A DNA stretch of 64,000 nt from Actinoplanes couchii (GTDB lineage: Bacteria; Actinomycetota; Actinomycetes; Mycobacteriales; Micromonosporaceae), in NCBI RefSeq assembly GCF_016862075.1, contig NZ_BOMG01000104.1, forward strand, positions 62,001 to 126,000, written 5' to 3'. A program made the translations under genes and the position numbers. Numbering within the stretch: the first letter of the stretch is position 1; each line of letters opens with the position of its first letter. The notes under the pieces are model-generated. The model made no database searches. It saw only the letters and a program-made list of their open reading frames with translations, and had not been told where the DNA came from. Below, in pieces: positions 39,428 through 47,523 of the stretch.

Positions 39428-39680
39428 CTAGTCGTTCCCTCGGCCCTGCAAGGCTGCGAAGATCGCGTCGCTGACGCCGACGATCATACGAGCCTTGTCA
39501 TCGTGATCCAGATCTTCGGAGTCCCAACGATCCATCATCTCGAAGAGAGATTCTAGGATTTGGAACATCAATTCCCAATGCGGTGGCGTATCCCTCGAGG
39601 TGGATACGCATGGCCCTCTCGACCTCGGGATCCAGGATCCCCGAGAAAAACCGGGTGCGCCCGGCGCTGGGAACCGGCAT
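39428..39680 (-). pseudogene. frameshifted hypothetical gene
   Basis: From ATG 39678-39680, preceded by GAGGACG, one frame reads MPVPSAGRTRFFSGILDPEV, then ERAMRIHLEGYATALGI. Another frame continues from about 39570 with ELMFQILESLFEMMDRWDSE, then DLDHDDKARMIVGVSDAIFA and a stop at 39428-39430. Joined, they give a plausible 83-residue protein; separately, each frame loses protein character after the join. A single indel near 39570 would explain this. Family unknown; base composition is lower in GC than the neighbours. Confidence 0.45.
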
Positions 39681-39767
39681 GATGCGTCCTCACCGGGGTA
39701 GCCGTCGGACGGCCGGCCCGGGTGTCGCCGTTGCCTCGTGGTCGCGGGGTGACGGGTGTCGAGCACT

Positions 39768-39774
39768 GAGGAGG
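39768..39774 (+). promoter_or_regulatory. ribosome binding site fixing the start of the frameshift gene
   Basis: GAGGAGG lies eight bases before ATG 39783. It is one of the strongest Shine-Dalgarno sequences in the window and shows that translation begins in the zero frame, before the CTT TGA C site. Confidence 0.7.
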
Positions 39775-39782
39775 TGCCGAGA

Positions 39783-40425
39783 ATGTTCGTTCGTCTTGAG
39801 ATTCACGCCACCGCCGGTGGCGCGGACGCTGAGACGTTCGCCGGTGAGCTTGCCGCAGCTGTGAGCCGCCACGCCGGTGTCGCCGTCGCCCGTGAGGGCC
39901 GGCTCGTCGTGCTCCACCGTCTTTGACCCCGTCTACGCAACACTGGCCGGCCGGCACTGCATCCAGCGTGTCCCCACGTCGGAGAAGAACGGCCGCCGCC
40001 ACACCAGCGAAGTCGTCGTCGTGGCCCTGCCGAGCCGGAACGATCCCGGCGGCGCCCGCATCGACCGGGCGGACGTGCGGGTCGACGTCTACCGTGACTC
40101 GGGCCCGGGCGGCCAGCACCGCAACAAGGTGGAGACCGCGGTCCGGCTGACCCATCACCCCACCGGCACGGTGGTGACCGCAGTCGACTCCCGAAGCCAG
40201 CACGAGAACCGCCGCGTCGCCTGGCAACGCCTGCAGACCGCCCTCGACGTACGGGAGGCCGGCCGCCGGCACGCAAACCTGAACGCCGAACGTGCCGAAA
40301 CCTTCGAACGCTCCCGTTCCTTCACCTGGACGGCGTGGCGCGACCAGGTGAAAACCGACTCCGGCCTCCGCACCAGCATGACCAAGGCCCTCGCCGGCCG
40401 CCTCGACCCCCTGCTCACCGACTGA
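39783..40425 (+). CDS. release-factor-like protein (GGQ domain), probable programmed +1 frameshift
   Basis: Translation from ATG 39783 gives 47 codons ending at CTT TGA (39921-39926). A +1 shift there, reading CTT (T) GAC, continues to the stop at 40423-40425, for 213 residues in total. The zero-frame part (MFVRLEIHATAGGADAETFA, then GELAAAVSRHAG) matches the GG-containing core of release-factor domain 2. The +1 part has CIQRVPTSEKNGRRHTSEVV (class-I RF pattern) and SGPGGQHRNKVETAVRLTHH with the catalytic GGQ. The long N-terminal helical domain and recognisable stop-codon reading motifs are missing, as in PrfH-like rescue factors. Role inferred: peptidyl-tRNA hydrolysis on stalled or damaged ribosomes. 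Segments: 39783-39923 plus 39925-40425. Confidence 0.8.
39921..39927 (+). promoter_or_regulatory. CTT TGA C frameshift heptamer
   Basis: CTTTGAC in the zero frame is identical to the shift site of bacterial prfB, where slow termination at UGA favours +1 slippage of the CUU-bound tRNA. The prfB stimulatory Shine-Dalgarno-like element three bases upstream is not present here (CACCGT precedes CTT). Confidence 0.7.
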
Positions 40426-40433
40426 TCGAACGG

Positions 40434-40460
40434 CCCTGACGCGGGACCACCGCGTCAGGG
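40434..40460. terminator. strong hairpin terminator
   Basis: CCCTGACGCGG (40434-40444) and CCGCGTCAGGG (40450-40460) form a perfect 11-bp stem with a 5-base loop, eight bases after the release-factor-like stop. No T-run follows, which is usual for high-GC actinobacterial terminators. Confidence 0.8.
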
Positions 40461-40514
40461 CACCGCTAGGGTCGGCGGGTGCGTACCCGTGTCACCGGTG
40501 TCCGTGCCGAACTC

Positions 40515-40568
40515 GCGGGGAATAAGGGCTGGGCGGGGAACAAGGGCTGGGCGGGAAACAAGGGTATG
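40515..40568 (+). repeat. three 18-bp tandem repeats before the GTPase gene
   Basis: Units GCGGGGAAYAAGGGCTGG at 40515-40532 and 40533-40550 and a diverged third unit at 40551-40568. If translated on the plus strand they would read AGNKGW repeats, but they lie in the presumed leader of the gene at 40571. Confidence 0.7.
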
Positions 40569-40570
40569 GA

Positions 40571-43500
40571 GTGCGACACCGGGCGAGCGGGAAGTTGGGT
40601 GCATTGTCGACTGAGGCGGGGGCATTCGGGGATGCGGTGCGGGAGGCTGTCGAGCGGGGCCGGGCGGAACTGGCCCGGCTGGATGAGCTGACCGATCGCC
40701 TGACCGGGCCGATCAAGGACGAGCTGCAACGGCACCTGGAGCGGGAGCGGGAGTCGCTCGGGTCGTTCAACATTGCGTTCTTCGGGCGTACCGGCGTCGG
40801 GAAGAGCACTTTGCTGTCGGTTTTCGGGCGCCTCGACGGGGAGTACGTGTCGCCGTGGGGGGCCAGTGACTTCACCACCGAGGTGCAGCCGATCGTCTGG
40901 CGGGACTGCCGGCTCTACGACACGCCAGGCATCAACGGCTGGGGGCGCACCGGCTGCCGCGACGGCCTGGAGGCCAAGGCGCGGCAGGCCGTGGCGATCG
41001 CCGACATCGTGCTGCTCTGTTTCGACAGCCAGTCGCAGCAGGCGATGGAGTTCGAGAAGATCGCCTCCTGGATCCGGGATCACGGCAAACCGGCGATCGC
41101 CGTGCTCAACGTGCGTAACCCGCACTGGCGTCATCCGGCGCGCGCCCCGCAGACCGCGCACCTGGCCGAGGCGGTCCGGCAGCACACCGACAACATCCGC
41201 ACCCACCTCGCGCAGATCGGGCTGCCGCACACACCGGTCGTCGCGATCCACAGCCGCCGGGCGCTGCTGGCCCGGGCGGCCACCCCGTTCCACGGCCCGA
41301 ATCCGGAGGCGTTCCACCGGGAACGCGACGATTTCGGTACCGACTATCTGGACCACTGGTCGAACTTCGGCACCCTGGAGCGCCTGATCGTCGCCGCGAT
41401 CGCCGAGGGTGGCGCCGACCTGCGGCTGGCCGCGTTGCGCGGCGACATCAGGTCCCGGGCCGAGCGGGCGATCGCCGAGCTGGAGGAGGCACGACAGGCC
41501 CTGGAGCAGGAGGCCGAGGCCCGGGAACGTGACATCGAGTCGCTGTTCGCCGTGGTCGGCTATCCGGAACACACTGACCTCCTGGCGGAGTCCGAGAAGG
41601 CGCGCGGCCGCCCGTACACCTCGCCGGTCGCCGGCACCCTGGATCGGTTCGTCCGCCACCTGGCCGCCTCGCACCTGTCGGCGGCCCGCCGGCAGTCGAT
41701 GGCCGCCGCCGACGAGCTGATCCGGACGGCGTTCGAGAAGCAGATCGCGTACGACGAGGCCACGTTCCGGGACACCGTCTTCGACACCGGGGCGGTGGCG
41801 GCGGCGATGAAGGCGATCGAGGCGGACCGCCGGACGTTCCTGGAGCGCGAGTTGCGGGCCGCGGTCGACGACAGTGTGACAGGCGGCGAGGTGACGGCGG
41901 CCCACGGCGCGCCGGTCCGCGGTGACGAGGGCGGCGGCCGCACCGGCGGGATCGTCCGGGGCACCGGGATCGCGGTCGGTGCAAGCGCCGCCGCGGTGCC
42001 TCTGGTGGCCATCGCGGTGCTGTCGAACCCGATCGGCTGGGCGATCGGGGTGACCGCCGTCGGCATCGGGATCGCCGGGCAGGTCCAGCAGTACTTCGGC
42101 AAGAAGATCACCCAGAAGTCGGCCGACCTGGCCCGTGAGGCCCGCGCGCAGGCGATCGCGGACAGTCATCACGCCGTGGACCGCACGTTCGACGGCTACG
42201 AGGACGCCATCGTCGGCTCCAGCCGGCAGGCGGCCTGGTCGGTGCTGGCTCCCGTGGTCGCCGCGTCGCTGCGCGACGCCGTTCAACTGCGGACCGACCA
42301 CGATCTGCTCGTACGCTCGATCGAGGCTCTGCGGGCCTACGCCGCCGCGATCGACCCCGCCCCGGCCTCGGCCGACGTCCTGACCCGGGCCCGGCAGCGG
42401 GTGGGGGAGAAGGCCCTGCTCGGCGAGGACGGCACCGGCGACGACACCGTCCGTCACCCGGCCCCGATCGACCCGGCCGTCCACGCCCTCTACGCCGACC
42501 GCCGCGACCAGGACCGCACCCGCCTGTCCCGGGCGATCACCGACTCCTGGAACAGCCCACCGGCGGCGACCATCGACACGTGGCGTGACGACCTGGCGAC
42601 CGCGGCCGGTCGTGACCCGGAGCTGTCCGATGTCGTGACCACCTTCGACCGGGTCGCCGCGGCGCGCCCGGCCATCGCCGTGCTCGGCGACTACAACTCG
42701 GGCAAGTCGTCGCTGGTCCGGCGGATCCTCGTCGACAGCGGACGGCAGCCGTCCACCACGTTCGACATCCGCGCCACCGCCGCGACCGCGGTCGCCACCC
42801 GGCACGAGCTGGCCGGTGTGGACCTGATCGACACCCCCGGTCTGCAGAGCGGCGACCCCGACCACGACAGTGCCGCGTTCGAGCAGGTCACCGAGGCGGC
42901 ACTGGTGTTCGTGGTGGTCCACATCAACCTGCTGATCGGCGACACCGCGGCACTGGAGGAACTGGCCCGGGGTCCGAAGGGCACCCGGATGCTGTTCCTG
43001 ATCAACAGGTGCGACGAACTCGGCGTCGACCCGTGGACCGAGCCGGAGGCGTTCCTGAACCTGCAGGACCGCAAACGCGAGGAACTGCGGGCGGCTCTCG
43101 CCTCCCGGGGCATCGACGTCGGCACCGACCGGATCCACTGCCTGTCCGGTGACCCGTTCGGGCTGGCCGGTGCGGCTGCCACGGCGGAGTCCGCGGACTT
43201 CGACGGGAATCGGGGCTGGGACGGCGTACCGGCAATCCTCGATGTTGTGAAGGATCTTGACGGTGGGCGGCGGACGGCGGCTTTCGACGCGGCGGTCACC
43301 GCCCTGGACCGGCACCGGGACACTCTCTCCCGGCAGCGGGACGACGACGCGGCGGACCTGGACCGGGCCGAACCGGTGATCGCCACCCTGCAGTCCGCGG
43401 TCAACGACGCCGAGCTGCTGGAGAACTCGCTGCGGGAGGACGCCCGGCGGGTGGTGAACCGGCACGCGGTGACGGCGAAGGCCGAGGTCGCGACGGTCGG

Positions 43501-44182
43501 CCGCAAGGACGCCAAGAAGCTGGAGCTGCTGGCCGGGGCGTGGTGGGCGACACCGCGGTTCCAGGCCGACCTGGAGCGCTACCTGGCCGACGCCGCCCGC
43601 AAACTCGGCGAATGGCACAGCGACCACGTCGCGGCGATCGGGCGGGAGATGCGGGCCGCCGAGTTCCAGGTCGCGCCGGAACTCAGCGCCGGGTTCACCG
43701 CCCGGGCCGGCGCCTGGCACGAGACCGTGACCGGGAGCACCGGCACCGTCGTGGGCGCCGCCGCGCAGATCGCCGGAGCGCTCGGCACACGGGACGCGGT
43801 GTACGCGATCGGCAAACAGCTCGGCCACAACTTCCAGCCGTGGGGCGCGGTCCGTGGTGGCGCCAACGTCGCCCGCGCCGGGGTGGTGCTGGGGGCCATC
43901 GCGACCGCCGCCGACGTGGTCACGATGGCCACCGACGCCCGCCGGGACGCCCGGCACAAGGTTCAGCAGGAGGAGGCGGCACGGGCCATCGACGCGGCGA
44001 CCGAGCCGCTTGTCGAGCAGATCGTGCGCGCCGGCCCGGTCGGGCATCTCCAGCAGACCATCGGCGAGCTGACGGCGCTGCTCGACGAACACCTCGAACG
44101 GGCCGCGTCGCTGCGGCAGCGGATGGACACGACGACGGCCCGGCTCGACATCACGGGCGGCCTCATGAAGGGGAACGAGTGA
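40571..44182 (+). CDS. dynamin/LeoA-like GTPase with two G domains
   Basis: Protein of about 1203 residues. The first G domain has P-loop GRTGVGKST (72-80) and DTPG (117-120); the second has GDYNSGKSSLVRR (about 704-716), DTPGLQSGD (about 750) and G4 NRCD (about 811). Between them is a hydrophobic hairpin (VPLVAIAVLSNPIGWAIGVT, about 475-510). The C-terminus has IGKQLGHNFQPWGAVRGG followed by a hydrophobic stretch, like LeoA-type dynamin-like proteins. The length and two-module layout recall Bacillus DynA. Expected role: GTP-driven membrane binding or remodelling. The start GTG 40571 follows AAGGG; TTG 40604 is an alternative. It overlaps the next GTPase gene by GTGA. Confidence 0.85.
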   Translation: MRHRASGKLGALSTEAGAFGDAVREAVERGRAELARLDELTDRLTGPIKDELQRHLERERESLGSFNIAFFGRTGVGKSTLLSVFGRLDGEYVSPWGASDFTTEVQPIVWRDCRLYDTPGINGWGRTGCRDGLEAKARQAVAIADIVLLCFDSQSQQAMEFEKIASWIRDHGKPAIAVLNVRNPHWRHPARAPQTAHLAEAVRQHTDNIRTHLAQIGLPHTPVVAIHSRRALLARAATPFHGPNPEAFHRERDDFGTDYLDHWSNFGTLERLIVAAIAEGGADLRLAALRGDIRSRAERAIAELEEARQALEQEAEARERDIESLFAVVGYPEHTDLLAESEKARGRPYTSPVAGTLDRFVRHLAASHLSAARRQSMAAADELIRTAFEKQIAYDEATFRDTVFDTGAVAAAMKAIEADRRTFLERELRAAVDDSVTGGEVTAAHGAPVRGDEGGGRTGGIVRGTGIAVGASAAAVPLVAIAVLSNPIGWAIGVTAVGIGIAGQVQQYFGKKITQKSADLAREARAQAIADSHHAVDRTFDGYEDAIVGSSRQAAWSVLAPVVAASLRDAVQLRTDHDLLVRSIEALRAYAAAIDPAPASADVLTRARQRVGEKALLGEDGTGDDTVRHPAPIDPAVHALYADRRDQDRTRLSRAITDSWNSPPAATIDTWRDDLATAAGRDPELSDVVTTFDRVAAARPAIAVLGDYNSGKSSLVRRILVDSGRQPSTTFDIRATAATAVATRHELAGVDLIDTPGLQSGDPDHDSAAFEQVTEAALVFVVVHINLLIGDTAALEELARGPKGTRMLFLINRCDELGVDPWTEPEAFLNLQDRKREELRAALASRGIDVGTDRIHCLSGDPFGLAGAAATAESADFDGNRGWDGVPAILDVVKDLDGGRRTAAFDAAVTALDRHRDTLSRQRDDDAADLDRAEPVIATLQSAVNDAELLENSLREDARRVVNRHAVTAKAEVATVGRKDAKKLELLAGAWWATPRFQADLERYLADAARKLGEWHSDHVAAIGREMRAAEFQVAPELSAGFTARAGAWHETVTGSTGTVVGAAAQIAGALGTRDAVYAIGKQLGHNFQPWGAVRGGANVARAGVVLGAIATAADVVTMATDARRDARHKVQQEEAARAIDAATEPLVEQIVRAGPVGHLQQTIGELTALLDEHLERAASLRQRMDTTTARLDITGGLMKGNE

Positions 44183-45714
44183 CAGTGGTCGACATCGACG
44201 CGGTACGGAACTGGCTGGGCCGGCTGCCGGGCGGCTCACTGGCCGGGCGGTACGGCGACGACTGGGACACGTTCGCGGCACTGGACCGGCCGGTCGTCAC
44301 GCTCTTCGGCGCGTACGACACCGGCAAGAGTTCGCTGCTGCGGCGGTTGATCGTGGACACCGGCGGCAGTGTGCCCGGCTGGCTCACGATCAGCGCCCGG
44401 CACGAGACCTTCGACGTCAACGACACCGCGATCGGCGGCTGCGTCGTCAGGGACACGCCCGGGTTCACCGCCGGGGCGGCCGATCCGCGCGCCCGCACCA
44501 ACACCGGGCGGGCCCTGGCGGCGATCGGGTTGACCGACATCGGTGTCGCGGTGCTGACCACCCAGCTGGCGACCGCCGAACGGGACCTGCTGCGCGAGCT
44601 GATCGCCCGGGACTGGCCGGCCGGGGCGCTGTGGTTCGTGGTGTCCCGCTTCGACGAGGCCGGGGCCGATCCGGAGTACGACCTCGACGGTTACCGGGAA
44701 CTACGCGATCACAAGGTACGTGAGCTGCGGGAACTGTTCGGCATCGGAGAGCACGTGCCGGTCTTCGTGGTCGCCCAGGACCCCTATCAGACCGGAGGAC
44801 CGGAGAGCGGACTCGACCGTACGACATGGGACGCCTTCCGATCCTGGGACGGGATGGAGGCGCTGACCGATGCCGTGCGGGCGGTGTCCCCGGCGGGGCT
44901 GCCCGGGTGGCGTGCCGCGGCCGGGCAGCGCTACTGGGCGGCCGCACTGGCCGGGACGTTGACCGAGCTGCGCGGGCAGTTGGCCGACTACACCGCACAG
45001 GCCGCCGTCGCTGCCCGGGGAACCGAGCGCCGGGACGGCTGGCTGAGCGAACTCGACACTCTGGACCGGGCCGCGCACGCCGCGCTGGACGGACTGGTCG
45101 ACGAGGTGATGCGCCGTCCCCGGGAGCCCGGCGCCGAGATCCAGCAGACGCTCGACACCTGGTTCAGCAGGCACGAGGCCCGTCTGCAGCGGCTGCGGCA
45201 GTCGATCCGCAAGACCCGTGACCGGGAACGGGCGCAGCCGTCCTGGCCCGGGTTCGCCGCCCTGGTCACCACCCTGGAGAACCGGGAACAGACCGCTCCC
45301 GCGGCCGTCGCCGGGCATGTCGAGTCGGTCGGCACCATGATGCTCAGCGTCCTGAAAGCCGCCGGCGACGTGACCCGGGGAAAATCGGCCGCGGCGAAGC
45401 GTCTCGCCGCCCTCGGTGAACACCTCGGCACCGCCGAGGCCGTGCTGCCGCTCGCCGTCTACCTGGCGAAGGTCGTTGACGACCGGCGGGCCGACGGCGC
45501 CCGCCTGAACCACGACCGGGCCGCCGCCGACCAGCGGCAGCAGGTCGCCGCGGAGTGCACGCGGCTCGCCCGGGAGATCTGGCAGCCGTACGTCGACGAG
45601 GTCCGCGACCAGATCATCGCCGAGACCGCCGACCAGGCCGACCTCGACGCCAGCCTGCGTGAGCTGGTCGCCGGCCTGCAGGCGGCGGTGACGGCCGGCG
45701 AGCGCCTCACGTAG
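44179..45714 (+). CDS. partner dynamin-like GTPase
   Basis: Protein of 511 residues translationally coupled to the larger GTPase (GTGA overlap at 44179-44182). P-loop GAYDTGKSS at 44-52, G3 DTPG at 92-95, and a G4-like SRFD near 157 in place of NKxD, so guanine specificity may be relaxed. The C-terminal 250 residues are long helices (for example EIQQTLDTWFSRHEARLQRL) with a small hydrophobic patch near 430-450. No predicted membrane span. It probably forms a hetero-oligomer with the product of the preceding gene, as tandem bacterial dynamin-like proteins do. Confidence 0.85.
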   Translation: MTVVDIDAVRNWLGRLPGGSLAGRYGDDWDTFAALDRPVVTLFGAYDTGKSSLLRRLIVDTGGSVPGWLTISARHETFDVNDTAIGGCVVRDTPGFTAGAADPRARTNTGRALAAIGLTDIGVAVLTTQLATAERDLLRELIARDWPAGALWFVVSRFDEAGADPEYDLDGYRELRDHKVRELRELFGIGEHVPVFVVAQDPYQTGGPESGLDRTTWDAFRSWDGMEALTDAVRAVSPAGLPGWRAAAGQRYWAAALAGTLTELRGQLADYTAQAAVAARGTERRDGWLSELDTLDRAAHAALDGLVDEVMRRPREPGAEIQQTLDTWFSRHEARLQRLRQSIRKTRDRERAQPSWPGFAALVTTLENREQTAPAAVAGHVESVGTMMLSVLKAAGDVTRGKSAAAKRLAALGEHLGTAEAVLPLAVYLAKVVDDRRADGARLNHDRAAADQRQQVAAECTRLAREIWQPYVDEVRDQIIAETADQADLDASLRELVAGLQAAVTAGERLT

Positions 45715-45745
45715 TCAGCGCTTGCGACCGCCGGCCCCGCCGTCC

Positions 45746-46237
45746 CTAACGCAGCGCGCCGGCGACCGTCGGCCGGAAGCCGTCCAGCAGGGCCCAGAGC
45801 CGGGGCTGCCGTAGCGCGGCCCCGGCCACCAGCGGATCGGTGTGCCGTAGGAACGCCAGGTGCCGGCAGGCGTGCGCGGCCACCGCCGTCCGCTCCACGT
45901 GCGCGGGGGAGGGCGACAACGGATCGTCACCGGATACGATCCCCGTCGCCGGGTCCAGGTCGGTGGCGTCGTGCGGATCCGGGTCGGGCAGCGCCACATA
46001 GGTCAGCACGATCCGGCCCGCCTCGAACCGCCACGACGTCGAATGCAGCACGTCCACCTGACCGGAACCGGCCAGTCGCCGGGCGACCTCGTCGGGATGG
46101 ACGTCACCGTCCAGGCGGTGTTCACTGACCCGGTAGGTCAGGCGCGCGCCGCGCATTCCGAGACGGAACACCTCGACGACTGTCGAGCCATCGGTAGTGA
46201 GATCCACAACGCCATACTGCTGCAATTGCCAGATCAT
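45746..46237 (-). CDS. hypothetical protein, 163 aa
   Basis: Protein starting at ATG 46235-46237 (MIWQLQQYGVVDLTTDGSTV). It has an N-terminal alpha-beta part with VLHSTSWRFEAGRIVLTYVA and a C-terminal helical part with HAACRHLAFL-type composition (VERTAVAAHACRHLAFLRHT). No family assigned with confidence. The convergent GTPase stop is 31 bp away. Divergent from the S51-like gene, with 33 bases between the starts. Confidence 0.65.
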   Translation of the reverse strand: MIWQLQQYGVVDLTTDGSTVVEVFRLGMRGARLTYRVSEHRLDGDVHPDEVARRLAGSGQVDVLHSTSWRFEAGRIVLTYVALPDPDPHDATDLDPATGIVSGDDPLSPSPAHVERTAVAAHACRHLAFLRHTDPLVAGAALRQPRLWALLDGFRPTVAGALR

Positions 46238-46270
46238 GGCAACAAATGCTCCCCTGGAGGTGACGGCTCC

Positions 46271-47476
46271 GTGCTGACAATCATGGGATCGGGTGAGACG
46301 AGTCCCACCATGGTGAGCGTCCACCGGGCGGTCGCCGCGGGACTGCCGGGCCGTCCCGCCGCGGTGCTCATCGAAACCCCGTACGCGTTCCAGGAGAACG
46401 TCGCCGACATCTCCGCGAAGGCCTGCCAATACTTCGACCGCAGCGTCGGCCTGCACGTGACCGTGGCCCCGGAGACCGACAATGATCAGGCGCTGGCGAT
46501 GACGCGTACCGCCGACTGGTTGTTCTGCGGCCCGGGCAGCCCTACCTACGCGCTACGCCGCTGGACCGGCAGCCCCGTCGCCCAGGCGCTGCACGACCGG
46601 TTCCGGCGGCGCCGCGGTCACACCGTGTTCGCCTCGGCGGCCGCCGCCACCCTCGGGCGCTGGACCGTGCCGGTCTACGAGATCTACAAGTCCGGCGCGG
46701 ACCCGTACTGGGCCGACGGCCTCGACCTGCTGCGCCACCTGGACCTGACCGTCGCCGTCGTCCCGCACTACGACAACCGCGAGGGCGGCACCCACGACAC
46801 CCGCTTCTGCTACCTCGGCGAACGCCGCCTGCGCCTGCTGGAACAGCACCTGCCCGACGACGCGGCGGTCCTCGGCGTCGACGAGCACACCGCCGTCCAC
46901 ATCGACCCCGGCGCCGGGCAGGTGCGGGTCACCGGCCGCGGCGCCCTCACCGTCCGCCGCCACGGCGCCGACACCGTCTTCCCGTCCGGGTCCGCTTTGT
47001 CGCTCACCGAGTTGCGGGCCCTGGCACACCGAGGCGCGGCCGTACGATCAACGCCCCCTCCCGTGGCCGGGACGCCGGAGACCCCGCCCACCGTCTCGGA
47101 GACGGCCGCGACGTGCGAGCGCCGTTTCGACGAGGCCCTGGCGGCCCGGGACGCCGACGGCATGGCCCGGGCGGTCCTGGACCTGGAGTCGGCGGTCCAC
47201 GCCTGGAGCACCGACACCGAGCTGGACGACGGCGCCGACCAGGCCCGAGCCGTCCTGCGCACCCTGATTCTCCGCCTGTCCCGCACTGCCACCACCGGCC
47301 TGACCGACCCGGCGGCGTTGCTGGCCCCGCTGGTGCAGCCCCTCCTGGACCTACGATCCGGCCTGCGCAGCCGCCACGACTACGCCACCGCCGACGCACT
47401 CCGCACCGCCCTGTCCGCCGCCGGCATAACAGTCCAGGACGACAACGGCCAGGTGACCTGGACCCTCTCCCGTTGA
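46271..47476 (+). CDS. peptidase S51/type-1 GATase-like protein fused to CysRS C-terminal domain
   Basis: Protein of 401 residues from GTG 46271 (GGAGG ten bases upstream). Residues 1-230 have the pattern of S51/cyanophycinase-like type-1 amidotransferase-fold proteins: TIMGSGETSPTM, AVLIETPYAFQENVADISAK, LFCGPGSPTYALRRW (nucleophile-loop position) and VVPHYDNREGG. Residues 290-401 (RRFDEALAARDADGMARAVL, then LLDLRSGLRSRHDYATADAL and RTALSAAGITVQDDNGQVTW) match the C-terminal DALR and tail region of cysteinyl-tRNA synthetases. Whether the nucleophile Ser is retained is unclear (GPGSP). The combination suggests an RNA- or tRNA-associated hydrolase; the function is inference. Confidence 0.8.
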   Translation: MLTIMGSGETSPTMVSVHRAVAAGLPGRPAAVLIETPYAFQENVADISAKACQYFDRSVGLHVTVAPETDNDQALAMTRTADWLFCGPGSPTYALRRWTGSPVAQALHDRFRRRRGHTVFASAAAATLGRWTVPVYEIYKSGADPYWADGLDLLRHLDLTVAVVPHYDNREGGTHDTRFCYLGERRLRLLEQHLPDDAAVLGVDEHTAVHIDPGAGQVRVTGRGALTVRRHGADTVFPSGSALSLTELRALAHRGAAVRSTPPPVAGTPETPPTVSETAATCERRFDEALAARDADGMARAVLDLESAVHAWSTDTELDDGADQARAVLRTLILRLSRTATTGLTDPAALLAPLVQPLLDLRSGLRSRHDYATADALRTALSAAGITVQDDNGQVTWTLSR

Positions 47477-47487
47477 CCGAATATGGG

Positions 47488-47516
47488 TTGACCTCCGGAG
47501 CGTGGTCCCGAACGAT
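47488..47516 (+). promoter_or_regulatory. promoter for a leaderless transcript
   Basis: TTGACC (47488-47493), a 17-bp spacer and AACGAT (47511-47516), seven bases before ATG 47524. Spacing and position fit a leaderless mRNA. Confidence 0.45.
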
Positions 47517-47523
47517 CATCGGC

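Noticed and set aside
39877-40425. Independent start at 39877 for the release-factor-like gene
   Set aside because: It would lose the GG-containing core encoded from 39783, lacks a ribosome site, and its first 16 residues are an out-of-frame shadow.
40466-44281. 1271-codon open frame on the minus strand
   Set aside because: It is the antisense shadow of the two-G-domain GTPase; its translation is rich in Arg/Pro/Gly/His with no domain, while the plus strand has clear P-loops.
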